From Herbaspirillum sp. SJZ107 (GTDB lineage: Bacteria > Pseudomonadota > Gammaproteobacteria > Burkholderiales > Burkholderiaceae_D): DNA of 64,000 nt. Position 1 is the stretch's first letter; each line of letters opens with the position of its first letter. The stretch is from positions 868,001 to 932,000 of the forward strand of contig NZ_VFNH01000001.1 in the NCBI RefSeq assembly GCF_006715485.1. The letters run 5' to 3'. This document shows positions 24,839 through 33,906 of this stretch, one piece after another. The notes beneath the pieces are model-generated. The model was not told the DNA's origin and did no database searches. It saw only the letters and a list, made by a program, of their open reading frames with translations. The translations under genes and the position numbers were made by a program.

Positions 24839-25345
24839 TCAGAAGCTGCCGATGAAGTCGCGCTTGCCGATGTCCAGCCCGTTGTGGCGCAGGATCGCGT
24901 AGGCGGTGGTGGCGTGGAAGTAGAACTGGGGCAGGGCGTAGTGCAGCAGGTAAGGCAGGCCCTGGAACTGGCGCTGGTTGGCGCCGGTGCCGACCGTCAC
25001 CTCGCGCGCGGCGCCGTCGTCGACCGCTTCGCGCGGCACGCTGTCGAGGAAGGCCAGGGTCTTTTCCAGGCGCGCCTGCAGGCCCGCGAAATCGCGTTCG
25101 CTGTCCTCGAAGCGCGGCACCTCGACGCCGGCCAGGCGCGCCGCCGCGCCCTTGGCGAAATCGGTGGCCAGCTGTACCTGGCGCACCAGCGGGAACATGT
25201 CCGGGAACAGGCGTGCCCCCAACAGCGCGTCGTGATCGATCTTGCGCGCGTCCGCGTGGTTTTCCGCCTTTTCCAGGATCGCCGCGAGGCTGCCCAGCAC
25301 CTGCCTGAATACGGGCACCGATGCCGTGTACATCGAAATTTCCAT
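24839..25345 (-). CDS. DUF1993 family protein
   Basis: 168 residues from the second of two tandem ATG codons; GGAGGAG lies six bases upstream. Pattern of DUF1993: MYTASVPVFRQVLGSLAAIL at the N-terminus, RLFPDMFPLVRQVQLATDFA, and YLLHYALPQFYFHATTAYAIL at the C-terminus. The fold is thought to be a DinB-like four-helix bundle; the two histidines in the last segment could bind metal. Function unknown. Confidence 0.87.
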   Translation of the reverse strand: MEISMYTASVPVFRQVLGSLAAILEKAENHADARKIDHDALLGARLFPDMFPLVRQVQLATDFAKGAAARLAGVEVPRFEDSERDFAGLQARLEKTLAFLDSVPREAVDDGAAREVTVGTGANQRQFQGLPYLLHYALPQFYFHATTAYAILRHNGLDIGKRDFIGSF

Positions 25346-25525
25346 CATTCACTCCTCCAAAAGATTTTTCATCATAACAAGCCTGGACGAGGCGTGCGCC
25401 ACACAGATGTGCGCACGACGGCGACAAAATAGTGACGTATTGCAACATTGTGTGCATAATCTGATTTTGCGTATCGTTCGATCTGCCATCACAGTGCGGC
25501 CGCCCAGGTAGCCGGCTTGGAATCC

Positions 25526-28500
25526 ATGTCTGTCACGGCCTTCATCTCCCAAATTGCTCCCATACAGTTGCTGGCCCGCCTGGGCCGCCTGTATGGCCGT
25601 TCGCTGTACGGCGCCTTGCTGCTGATGGCGCTCGGTGGCCTGGCGCTGCCCGCTGCGCTCGGCGGCTACGTGCTGCTTGGCGTGCAGGAGCAGCAGGCGG
25701 CGCGCCGCGGCCTGCAGGAGGATTTGCAGCGCAATGCCGACATCCTGGCACTGGGCATGCAGGAGCCGCTGTGGAACATGAATGCCGATGCGGCGCGCTC
25801 GCTGGTCGATTCGCTGATGCGCGACCCGGCCGTGGTGCACGTGCGCGTGCGCGCCCAGGGCGACACCGATTTCATCGACCGCCACGCGGCCTTCAGGCCG
25901 GCCGGCCAGTTGCTGCGCAGCGAGCGCGAAGTCGTGGTGCGCGGCCAGACGATCGGGCGGGTGGCGGTCGACATGGATGACAACCGCAGCCAGCAGGAGT
26001 TGCGCGCCAAGCAGTGGCGCTATGCGATGGTGCTGGCCGGCCAGATGGCGGTATCGCTGCTGCTGTTCGTGCTGCTGCTCCAGCGCCGCCTGGTGGCGCC
26101 GCTGGGCACGCTGATGGGCTTTTCCGACGACCTGTCGCGCGGCCGCTTCGACACCCCGCTGGCGCTGGCCTCGCGCGACGAACTGGGCCGGCTGGGACGC
26201 CAGCTCGAGCGCATGCGCATCGCGATCGGCGAACTGTTCGAGGACATCGGCCGGCGCGAAAAACGCTTCCGCAGCATCGTGACCCAGGTCCCCGGCGCGG
26301 TGTTCCGCGCGCGTCCCGACGGCGCCATCGATTTCGTCAGCGACGCCATCGACGACATCTGCGGCTACCCGGCCGCGATGTTCATCGACGCCGCCAGCGA
26401 ACGCTGGTCCGATATCGTCAGCCCGCAAGACCGGCGGGCGCGGCGGCGCCAGGTCAAGGACGCGCTGGCGGCCGGACGCTCCTACGAAGTCGAGTACCGC
26501 ATCGTCGACGCCGGCGGCGTCGAGCGCTGGGTGATGGAAAGCGGCCAGCCGGTCGACCTCGACGGCGACCGCACCTACTGGATCGACGGCATCATCTCCG
26601 ACATCAGCGAGCGCAAATACAACGAGATGCGGATCGAGGCGCTGCTGGCGGAGCAAGGCGCGCTGCTCGACAATGTGGTGTTCGGCGTGGCCCACGTGCG
26701 CGATCGCCATTTTGTCTCGGCCAACCGCCGCTTCGACGAACTGTTCGGCTACCCGGAAGGCGGGCTGGTCGGCGAATCGATCGCGGCGCTGTTCCCCAGC
26801 GACGAGGCCTACGAGCAGGGGGTGGCGGACAGCGCGCCGCTGCTGGTGGCGGGCAAGGACTACAGCGCCGAGATGCAGTTCCGGCGCCGCGACGGCAGCC
26901 TGTTCTGGGGCATGGTCAGCGGCCGCGTGCTCGATCCCGAGCGGCCCCATGCCGGCAGCATCTGGGTGTATGCCGACGCCAGCGAGCGGCGCCAGGCCGA
27001 GGAAAAGCTGCGCCTGTCGGCCACGGTGCTGGAGCACATCGCCGACGGCGTGATGGTGATCGACGCCCACGGCATGATCGTCGCCACCAACCCCGCCTAC
27101 ACCCGCATCACCGGCTACAGCGAGGCCGAAGCGGTGGGCCGGCATGCCAGCCTCACGCGCGGCAGCGGCCACGGTGCCGAGTTCTACGAGGCCGTGTGGC
27201 GCGAGCTCGCCGACACCGGTTTCTGGCGCGGCGAAGTCCAGCGCATGCGCAAGAACGGCGAAACCTATATCGAGTGGGCGACCGTATCGGCGGTACGCGG
27301 CGACAATGCCGGGCGCGACCAGGTGCTGCATTACGTGTGCGTGTTCTCGGACATCACCAAGGCCAAGGAATCGCAGGACCAGCTCGACCACCTGGCCCAC
27401 CACGATGCGCTGACCGGCCTGCCGAACCGGCTGCTGTTCCACGACCGCCTGCAGCATGCGCTGGCGCGCGCCGCCGTCGGCCGCCAGCGGGCGGGGCGCC
27501 AGCTGGCCGTGCTGTTCATCGACCTGGACCGCTTCAAGAACGTCAACGACACCCTCGGCCACCACGTCGGCGACGAACTGCTGAAGCAGGTGGCGGGCAC
27601 GCTGTCGGCCTGCCTGCGCGAGGGCGATACGCTGGCGCGCCTGGGCGGCGACGAATTCATCGTGCTGCTCGAGGATGCCGACGGCGAACGCGGCGCGCGC
27701 GCCGTGGCCGAGAAGCTGATGCGGCTGTTCGAGCGGCCGGTGATGGTGTCCGGCTACGAACTGTTCGTCACCGGCAGCGTCGGCATCAGCCTGTTCCCGC
27801 AGGATGCGCTGGATGCCAACATGCTGATCCGGAACGCCGACGTCGCCATGTACCAGGCCAAGGCGCGCGGACGCAACGGCTACCGCTTCTACGAGCCGTC
27901 GATGGACGGCGAGGGCGTCGAGCGCCTGCGCATGGAAGCGCTGCTGCGGCGCGCGATCGAGAAGGACGAGATCTGGCTGGCCTACCAGCCGCAGGTGGAG
28001 ATCGGCAGCGGGCGCCTGATCGGGGTCGAGGCGCTGGTGCGCTGGAACAGTCCGGAGCTGGGCCAGGTGCCCCCTGGCCGCTTCATCCCGCTGGCCGAGG
28101 ACACCGGCTTCATCGCCCAGCTGGGGGCCTGGGTGCTGGAACAAGCCTGCCGCCAGGTGGTGCGCTGGGAGCAGGCCGGCCTGCGCGTGCCGAAGGTGGC
28201 GGTGAACCTGTCGGGGCGCCAGTTCGACCGCGGCAGCGTGGCGCCGCTGGTCCGCCGCGCGCTGGCCGATACCGGCCTGGCCCCGCAGCGCCTGCAGCTC
28301 GAGGTGACCGAATCGGTGATCATGAATACCGGCGACGCCTTGCAATACATCAACGACCTGCACGCCATCGGCGTCGAGCTGGCGATCGACGATTTCGGCA
28401 CCGGCTATTCATCGCTGGCCTACCTGAAGCAGCTGCCGGTGCAGGCGCTGAAGATCGACCGCAGCTTCATCGCCGACATCACCGGCGGCGCCGACAGCGA

Positions 28501-28729
28501 TCCGAACGACGAGGCGATCGCGATCGCCATCATCCAGCTCGGCAAGAGCATGAACCTGGCGGTGGTGGCCGAAGGCGTCGAAATCCCGGCGCAGGCGGAA
28601 TTCCTGCTGCAGCACGGGTGTAACCGGGCACAGGGGTATTTATATAGCAGACCCCTGGATGCGGGGCAGCTGCTGGCGCAGTGGGGACCGGAGGGCGCGC
28701 TGGCCACCCGGCGCCTGGCCACCGGCTGA
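25526..28729 (+). CDS. HAMP-PAS-PAS-PAS-GGDEF-EAL protein
   Basis: 1067 residues. Membrane segments near 25-50 and 170-192 enclose a periplasmic sensor of about 120 residues; a HAMP linker follows, then three PAS/PAC units (about 245-365, 375-490, 500-620), a GGDEF domain (signature LGGDEF, intact) and an EAL domain with GVEALVRWNSPE, IDDFGTGYSS and LKIDRSF. Both c-di-GMP synthesis and hydrolysis motifs look complete, so it may be bifunctional or regulated by the PAS inputs. The start is ATG 25526; a TTG nine bases earlier is less likely. It is an isolated gene convergent with a thioredoxin-like gene. Confidence 0.92.
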   Translation: MSVTAFISQIAPIQLLARLGRLYGRSLYGALLLMALGGLALPAALGGYVLLGVQEQQAARRGLQEDLQRNADILALGMQEPLWNMNADAARSLVDSLMRDPAVVHVRVRAQGDTDFIDRHAAFRPAGQLLRSEREVVVRGQTIGRVAVDMDDNRSQQELRAKQWRYAMVLAGQMAVSLLLFVLLLQRRLVAPLGTLMGFSDDLSRGRFDTPLALASRDELGRLGRQLERMRIAIGELFEDIGRREKRFRSIVTQVPGAVFRARPDGAIDFVSDAIDDICGYPAAMFIDAASERWSDIVSPQDRRARRRQVKDALAAGRSYEVEYRIVDAGGVERWVMESGQPVDLDGDRTYWIDGIISDISERKYNEMRIEALLAEQGALLDNVVFGVAHVRDRHFVSANRRFDELFGYPEGGLVGESIAALFPSDEAYEQGVADSAPLLVAGKDYSAEMQFRRRDGSLFWGMVSGRVLDPERPHAGSIWVYADASERRQAEEKLRLSATVLEHIADGVMVIDAHGMIVATNPAYTRITGYSEAEAVGRHASLTRGSGHGAEFYEAVWRELADTGFWRGEVQRMRKNGETYIEWATVSAVRGDNAGRDQVLHYVCVFSDITKAKESQDQLDHLAHHDALTGLPNRLLFHDRLQHALARAAVGRQRAGRQLAVLFIDLDRFKNVNDTLGHHVGDELLKQVAGTLSACLREGDTLARLGGDEFIVLLEDADGERGARAVAEKLMRLFERPVMVSGYELFVTGSVGISLFPQDALDANMLIRNADVAMYQAKARGRNGYRFYEPSMDGEGVERLRMEALLRRAIEKDEIWLAYQPQVEIGSGRLIGVEALVRWNSPELGQVPPGRFIPLAEDTGFIAQLGAWVLEQACRQVVRWEQAGLRVPKVAVNLSGRQFDRGSVAPLVRRALADTGLAPQRLQLEVTESVIMNTGDALQYINDLHAIGVELAIDDFGTGYSSLAYLKQLPVQALKIDRSFIADITGGADSDPNDEAIAIAIIQLGKSMNLAVVAEGVEIPAQAEFLLQHGCNRAQGYLYSRPLDAGQLLAQWGPEGALATRRLATG

Positions 28730-28737
28730 GGCGTGAT

Positions 28738-29166
28738 CTATTCTTGCGCGTTCGTCAACAGGACGCGCAGATTGCAATCGGCCTGCCACCCGCGCCGCTC
28801 GCCGCTGGAGCCGGCCAGGCGCGCCAGCTCGTCGTCGCCGAGCGCGGCCTGCGACACGATCAGGCGCTCGGCCACCTGCGGATCCGGCACCACGGTGCCG
28901 AAGAAGGCCACCGTATCGCCGTGCTGCAGCAGCAGGGTCGGGAAGTTTTCGACGTCGAGGTCGCCGACCACGTCGGCCTGGTCTTCGATGTCGATCCAGA
29001 GGAAGGTCTTGTCCGGGTGGCGCGCCGCCAGGCCGTCGAAGGCGGCGCGGTAGGACGCGCAGGTGCCGCACCAGGCGGCGCACAGGCAGGCGACGGTCCA
29101 GCCGCCGCCGGCGAGGGCGGCGCCGACCTCGGCGTGGTTGTCGGACTCGAGGATGAGGGCTTGCAT
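28738..29166 (-). CDS. thioredoxin-like protein
   Basis: 142 residues. The thioredoxin fold is shown by the redox centre AAWCGTCASY (CxxC as CGTC) near residue 30 and the cis-proline in ENFPTLLLQHG. No signal peptide is visible, so it is probably cytoplasmic. The active-site dipeptide GT differs from the GP of classical thioredoxin, suggesting a different redox potential or partner. It converges on the large GGDEF/EAL gene with eight bases between. Confidence 0.85.
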   Translation of the reverse strand: MQALILESDNHAEVGAALAGGGWTVACLCAAWCGTCASYRAAFDGLAARHPDKTFLWIDIEDQADVVGDLDVENFPTLLLQHGDTVAFFGTVVPDPQVAERLIVSQAALGDDELARLAGSSGERRGWQADCNLRVLLTNAQE

Positions 29167-29245
29167 GGGCGGGATTTTACAACGGACGCGGCGCCGCGGT
29201 CAGCCGCGTTCTTTTGCCGGCCCCGCCGGCGGGTTAAAATACGGG

Positions 29246-29977
29246 ATGGCTATCATCCTTGCAATCGAAACCTCGTCCGAACTGGCCTCCTGCGCTTTAC
29301 TCGTTGGCAACAGCGGCAGCGACGGCACCGTACTGGCACGCGAATCCTCCGGCGTGCGCACCCATTCGCAATCCGTCCTGCCGATGGTGCAGGAACTGCT
29401 GCGCGAAGCCGGCGTCAAGCTGGCCGACTGCGACGCGATCGCATTCGGCGCCGGTCCCGGCTCGTTCACCGGCGTGCGCACTGCCTGCGGCGTGGCCCAG
29501 GGCCTGGCCTTCGGCGCCGGCCTGCCTGTGCTGCCGCTGGTCACGCTGGAAGCGATGGCCGAAGCCTGCCGCGCCCGCAGCGGCGCCGTCGACGTGCTGG
29601 CGGTGCTGGATGCGCGCATGAACGAAGTCTATTGGGCGCAGTACCGCTACCTGGACGGCGCCTGGACCACGGTGTGCGCGCCGGCCCTGTGCGCGCCCCG
29701 CGCGGTGGCGCCGCAGCCGGCCGCCGGCCTGGCTGCTTGCGGCAACGGCTTCGCCGCCTATCCGGAAGCGTTCGCCGGCAAGGATTTCGCCGCCGCGGCC
29801 CATGCCGACATTCTTCCGCACGCGCGCGAACTGGCGCTGCTGGGCGTACCGGCGCTGGCGCGCGGCGAGGCGGTGGCGGCCGATGCGGCGCAGCCGCTCT
29901 ACCTGCGCAACAAGGTGGCGTATACCAGTGCCGAGCGCCAGGCGATCAATGCCGCCGCGGCCGGGGCGGGCGCTTGA
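29246..29977 (+). CDS. tsaB: tRNA threonylcarbamoyladenosine protein TsaB
   Basis: 243 residues. TsaB is the scaffold partner of TsaD in t6A37 modification of ANN-decoding tRNAs. The ASKHA-fold N-terminus ILAIETSSELASCALL and the GPGSFTGVRTACGVAQGLAF segment are diagnostic. The start at 29246 is preceded by TTAAAATACGGG, where TAAAAT may be the -10 box of a nearly leaderless transcript. It is first in a four-gene run with rimI, the UDG-like gene and DUF1853. Confidence 0.94.
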   Translation: MAIILAIETSSELASCALLVGNSGSDGTVLARESSGVRTHSQSVLPMVQELLREAGVKLADCDAIAFGAGPGSFTGVRTACGVAQGLAFGAGLPVLPLVTLEAMAEACRARSGAVDVLAVLDARMNEVYWAQYRYLDGAWTTVCAPALCAPRAVAPQPAAGLAACGNGFAAYPEAFAGKDFAAAAHADILPHARELALLGVPALARGEAVAADAAQPLYLRNKVAYTSAERQAINAAAAGAGA

Positions 29978-29979
29978 CG

Positions 29980-30483
29980 ATGGCGGCGCAGGACACGATG
30001 GTCCGGCCGGAGGGCGACGCCGTCCACCTGGCGCTGCGGCCGATGGTGATGGACGACGTCGATGCGGTGTACGCGCTCGAATGCAGCGTGTTCCCGCATC
30101 CGTGGAGCCGCGGCAATTTCGTCGATTCGCTGGCCAGCGGCTACGATGCCTGGGTGCTGCGCGGCCCGGACGATGACGCCGCCGGCGAGCTGGCCGGTTA
30201 TTTCCTGCTCATGTACGCGCTCGACGAAGCCCACCTGCTGGACGTGGCGGTGGCCGGCCCGCGCCACGGCACCGGCCTTGGACGCTACCTGCTGGACCGC
30301 ATCGTGGCGCGTGCCCGCGGTATGCGCATGGCCTCGATCCTGCTCGAGGTGCGGCCGTCCAACGCGCGCGCGCTGCAGGTCTACCAGCGCTACGGGTTCG
30401 CCGAGATCGGGCGGCGCAAGGGCTATTATCCTGCGCACGAAGGCCGGCGCGAGGATGCGATCGTGATGAGGTATATGTTATGA
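29980..30483 (+). CDS. rimI: ribosomal protein S18 alanine N-acetyltransferase
   Basis: 167 residues starting at ATG 29980, two bases after the tsaB stop; ATG 29998 (MVRPEGD) is an alternative. GNAT fold: ALECSVFPHPWSRGNF near the N-terminus, acetyl-CoA loop GPRHGTGLGRYLL, and LEVRPSNARALQVYQRYGF. The tsaB-rimI pairing is classical. Its stop overlaps the next start by four bases. Confidence 0.92.
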   Translation: MAAQDTMVRPEGDAVHLALRPMVMDDVDAVYALECSVFPHPWSRGNFVDSLASGYDAWVLRGPDDDAAGELAGYFLLMYALDEAHLLDVAVAGPRHGTGLGRYLLDRIVARARGMRMASILLEVRPSNARALQVYQRYGFAEIGRRKGYYPAHEGRREDAIVMRYML

Positions 30484-31556
30484 ACGGATTCAGCGAACGC
30501 GATACCGTGTTCCTGGCCGAAATGGGGCTGGGGCCGTTGTGGCGCCTGCGTGCCGCGCCGGTGCAGGCTGCGGCGGTGCAGCCCGATGAGGGCGACGTGC
30601 TGGTGGAAGAGGCGCCCGCCGTGCATGCAGATGCCGCGGCCGCCGCGCGTCCGCCGGCGCAGGCGCCGGTGGTGACGCCGCCGGCGCCTGCGCCGGCGCC
30701 CGAACAGGCCTGGGCCGACGAGGCCCCGGCGGCAGCGCCACCGCCAGCGCGGCCGCCGCTGCCGCCTGCGCGACCGGCGCCGGCCGAGGCAGCCCGTCCA
30801 CCGGCGCCGCCGGCCGCGCCATCGGCGCCCTCGTACCTGCCGCCGGGCCCGCGTCCGCTGCAGCCGGTCGCACAGACGGTGTCCGCGCTGGCGCCGGACG
30901 ACAGTGCCTGGGACGATACCGCGCTGCCGCTTGAGGCGACGCCCGAGGAAATCGCGGTCATGGACTGGGACCAGCTCGGCATCGCGATCACCACCTGCCG
31001 CCGCTGCAGCGCCTGCCGCGACGGCCGGCCGCCGGTCACCGGCACCGGCGCGCGCCAGGCGCGCTGGCTGGTGGCGGCCGGTGCCAGCACCGCGGCCGAC
31101 GAAAAGGAACGCCTGCCGCTGGCCGGCGATCCGGGCAAGCTGCTCGACAACATGCTGCTTGCCGTCGGCATGTCGCGCCAGCAGGACGTCTACATCACCA
31201 ACCTGATCAAGTGCCGGCCGCTGAGCCCGACCGGCGCCGAGCGTGCCCCGAGCGCCGAGGAAGCGGCGGCCTGCCGTCCTTATCTCGAGCGCGAACTGGC
31301 CCTGACCGGGGCCGGCACCGTGATGACGCTGGGGCAGATCGCCGCCAACACCCTGCTCGGACGGCCGCTGGCGACGCCGCTGGCCGGGGTACGCGGACAG
31401 GTCCATGCGCTGGCTTCGGTGCCGGGCGAGGTCAGGCTGGTCGCCAGCCTCCATCCGGGCGAGCTGCTGCGGCGCGGCACGGACAAGGCCCAGGCCTGGG
31501 CCGACCTGTGCCGGGCCAGGGCTGCCGGCGGAGCGTCCGGTGGACGCCCCGGCTGA
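30480..31556 (+). CDS. family 4-type uracil-DNA glycosylase-like protein, divergent motif 1
   Basis: 358 residues. Residues 1-150 are a low-complexity Ala/Pro linker. The rest has the layout of iron-sulfur family 4 UDGs: TCRRCSACR cysteines, GDPGKLLDNMLLAVGMSR, YITNLIKCRPLSP, the AACRPYLE cysteine, MTLGQIAANTLLG and SLHPGELLRR. The first catalytic motif, normally GEAPG with ordered acidic residues after it, here reads AAGAST-AADE, losing the glutamate. Either activity is reduced or the protein has another role. Many beta-proteobacteria place a normal UDG after rimI, so this gene is a drifted version in the usual position. Confidence 0.82.
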   Translation: MNGFSERDTVFLAEMGLGPLWRLRAAPVQAAAVQPDEGDVLVEEAPAVHADAAAAARPPAQAPVVTPPAPAPAPEQAWADEAPAAAPPPARPPLPPARPAPAEAARPPAPPAAPSAPSYLPPGPRPLQPVAQTVSALAPDDSAWDDTALPLEATPEEIAVMDWDQLGIAITTCRRCSACRDGRPPVTGTGARQARWLVAAGASTAADEKERLPLAGDPGKLLDNMLLAVGMSRQQDVYITNLIKCRPLSPTGAERAPSAEEAAACRPYLERELALTGAGTVMTLGQIAANTLLGRPLATPLAGVRGQVHALASVPGEVRLVASLHPGELLRRGTDKAQAWADLCRARAAGGASGGRPG

Positions 31557-32505
31557 CAATTACCAGGCCTGTTTCGAGCGCCGCTGGGGCCACCTGCGGC
31601 GCGCCCGGGTGCGGGCGCTGGCCTGGCTGCTGGATGCGCCCGACCTGCTCGACGTCCACGATCCGCACTGGGAAGGGCGCATCGCCACGCTGGGGCCGGT
31701 GACGCCGGAGACGGCATCCTGGCTGGCGGCGCTGGACGCCGATCCGGCGCGGCTCGACGCCGTCCTCGGCACCAAAATGATCACGCGTCTCGGCCTGTAT
31801 GCCGAAAAGCTGATGGCCTTCTATTTCGCCGAGCAGGGCCGGCTGGTGGCGCACGGCCTGCAGGTACGCGCCAGCCGCAACGACACCGTCGGCGAATTCG
31901 ACTTCCTGCTCGATGCCGGGCCGGACGGGGTCGAGCATATCGAGTTCGCGACCAAGTTCTACCTGCTGCAGGGCGACCAGGGGGGCGATGCGCATGCCGC
32001 CGAACTTGCCGCCTTCGACACCTTCGTCGGCCCCAACCTGGCCGACAGCCTGGGCCGCAAGATGCGCAAGGTGTTCGACCGCCAGCTGACGCTGGGATCG
32101 CATCCGGCCGCGCAAGCCATCCTGCCGCGTCCGGTGACGGCGGCGCGCGCTCTGATCAAGGGCTGGCTGTTCTACCCGGCCGGCACCTACATGGAGATGA
32201 AAGGGATCGCGGCGCGCCACTGCCGCGGCTTCTGGTGCGCGGCGAGCGAAACCGGCATGCTCGACAGCGAGCGCTTCCTGATCCTGCCGCGCCTGCAATG
32301 GCTGGCGCCGTTCGGCGCGCCGTCCGCCACCTGGATACTGGACCGTACCCAGTTGCAGGCCGAACTGGCCGACCATTTCGCGCACTACAACACCCCGGTG
32401 CTGGTCGCGCTGGTGCGCGAAGGGCAGGACGGCATCGTCGAAGTCGACCGCGGCTTCATCGTCCCGGACGACTGGCGCGAACGCGCCACCCGCCTGCACC
32501 CATGA
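31540..32505 (+). CDS. DUF1853 family protein
   Basis: 321 residues from GTG 31540 (VDAPADNYQ), with GGAG about eight bases upstream; it overlaps the UDG-like gene by 17 bases. Matches DUF1853: FERRWGHLRRARVRALAWLL, LGLYAEKLMAFYF, GEFDFLL and the KFYLLQGD segment resembling a PD-(D/E)XK nuclease core (E-F-D...E-x-K: GEFDFLL then EFATKFYL). Nuclease activity is therefore possible but unproven. Its stop is directly adjacent to the convergent lplT stop. Confidence 0.85.
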   Translation: MDAPADNYQACFERRWGHLRRARVRALAWLLDAPDLLDVHDPHWEGRIATLGPVTPETASWLAALDADPARLDAVLGTKMITRLGLYAEKLMAFYFAEQGRLVAHGLQVRASRNDTVGEFDFLLDAGPDGVEHIEFATKFYLLQGDQGGDAHAAELAAFDTFVGPNLADSLGRKMRKVFDRQLTLGSHPAAQAILPRPVTAARALIKGWLFYPAGTYMEMKGIAARHCRGFWCAASETGMLDSERFLILPRLQWLAPFGAPSATWILDRTQLQAELADHFAHYNTPVLVALVREGQDGIVEVDRGFIVPDDWRERATRLHP

Positions 32506-33756
32506 TCAGTGCTTGTGTTCGCCGATTAGGCGCAGCGAGTCGTGTTCGCGCTGATTATGGTGGTGGCGGCGCAGGACCAGCCAGCTGATGCCGGCCAGGA
32601 ACAGGCCGAACAGGACGATGATGATGTTCAGGTCGAGATTCAGCGTGATCATCACGGCGTACAGCGCCGACATGGTCAGGATCGACAGGTTCTCGTTGAA
32701 GTTCTGCACCGCGATCGAATGGCCGGCGCTCATCAGCACGTAGCCGCGGTGCTGCAGCAGCGCGTTCATCGGCACCAGGAAGAAGCCGGACAGCAGGCCG
32801 ATGATCAGGAGCAGCGGCACCGCGATCGCGGTCGCATGCACCAGCGTCATGATGGTGACCACGAAGCCCATGGCGATGCCGAGCGGGATCACGGTCAGTG
32901 CTTTCTTCAGCGGGATCATCTTGGCGGCCATCGCCGCGCCCACCGAGACGCCGATCGCGACCACGCCGATCAGGGTCGTGGCCTTATCGAGCGGCATGTG
33001 CAGCGAGCGCTCGGCCCATTTCAGCACGATCAGCTGCAGCGTCGCGCCGGCGCCCCAGAACAGGGTGGTCATTGCCAGCGAGACCTGGCCCAGCTTGTCT
33101 TTCCACAGCGTGGCCGAGCAGTTGGCGAAGTCGGCGATCAACTGCACTGGATTGCGTTCCTGGTGCTCGTAGCGGGCGCCGGTATCCGGAATGCGCAGGT
33201 TGAAGATGGCGGCCACCGCGTACACGGCGATCAGCACCGACAACTGGGCATTGCCCGGCGTATCCAGCAGCGGCGCGCCGAGGCCCAGCAGCCAGCTGAT
33301 GCCGGTCGGGCTGACCAGGGCGCCGCCCATCACGGTGCCGAGGATGATCGACAGCACCGTCAAGCCCTCGACCCAGGCGTTCGCGACCACCAGTTTTTCG
33401 GGCGGCAGCAGTTCGGTCAGGATGCCGTACTTGGCCGGCGAATACACGGCGGCGCCAAAGCCGACCACGGCGCACACGAGCAGCGGATGCACGCCGAAGA
33501 AGATCAGCGAGCAGCCCAGTACCTTGATGAAGTTGGCGATGAACATCACCCGGCCCTTCAGCCAGGCGTCGGCAAAGGCGCCGACGAAGGGCGCCAGCAG
33601 CACGTAGAACAGTACGAACGAAAGTTTCAGCAGCGGCGTCAGCGAAGGCGGGGCTTTCATCGCCGTCAGCAGACCGATCGCGACGATGATCAGCGCGGAA
33701 TCTGCCAGCGACGAGAAAAACTGCGCCGCCATGATGGTGTAAAAACCACGTTTCAT
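32506..33756 (-). CDS. lplT: lysophospholipid transporter LplT
   Basis: 416 residues with about 12 membrane segments, major-facilitator fold. Typical LplT features: GFYTIMAAQFFSSLADSALI at the start, YSPAKYGILTELLPPEKLV and VPMNALLQHRG. LplT flips lysophosphatidylethanolamine across the inner membrane for re-acylation. In enterobacteria it sits with aas; here the neighbour is alr (divergent), an arrangement familiar in beta-proteobacteria. The C-terminal tail is His/Arg-rich. Confidence 0.93.
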   Translation of the reverse strand: MKRGFYTIMAAQFFSSLADSALIIVAIGLLTAMKAPPSLTPLLKLSFVLFYVLLAPFVGAFADAWLKGRVMFIANFIKVLGCSLIFFGVHPLLVCAVVGFGAAVYSPAKYGILTELLPPEKLVVANAWVEGLTVLSIILGTVMGGALVSPTGISWLLGLGAPLLDTPGNAQLSVLIAVYAVAAIFNLRIPDTGARYEHQERNPVQLIADFANCSATLWKDKLGQVSLAMTTLFWGAGATLQLIVLKWAERSLHMPLDKATTLIGVVAIGVSVGAAMAAKMIPLKKALTVIPLGIAMGFVVTIMTLVHATAIAVPLLLIIGLLSGFFLVPMNALLQHRGYVLMSAGHSIAVQNFNENLSILTMSALYAVMITLNLDLNIIIVLFGLFLAGISWLVLRRHHHNQREHDSLRLIGEHKH

Positions 33757-33906
33757 TCAAACCGTTCTAAAAACAAAGAGTGGGTTGCTTTATACCATGA
33801 AAGACCGCCGCGCCCAAGAAATCGACAAGCCGGGTTGCCAGTGTCAGGAGTAGAATTCGGCCTTATCGTCCTTTTATTTTGCGGTTTCTGACCCCATCTG
33901 TAGCCC

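Noticed and set aside
25349..28363. 1004-codon antisense frame under the PAS/GGDEF/EAL gene
   Set aside because: No recognisable domain; opposite strand has complete GGDEF and EAL motifs.
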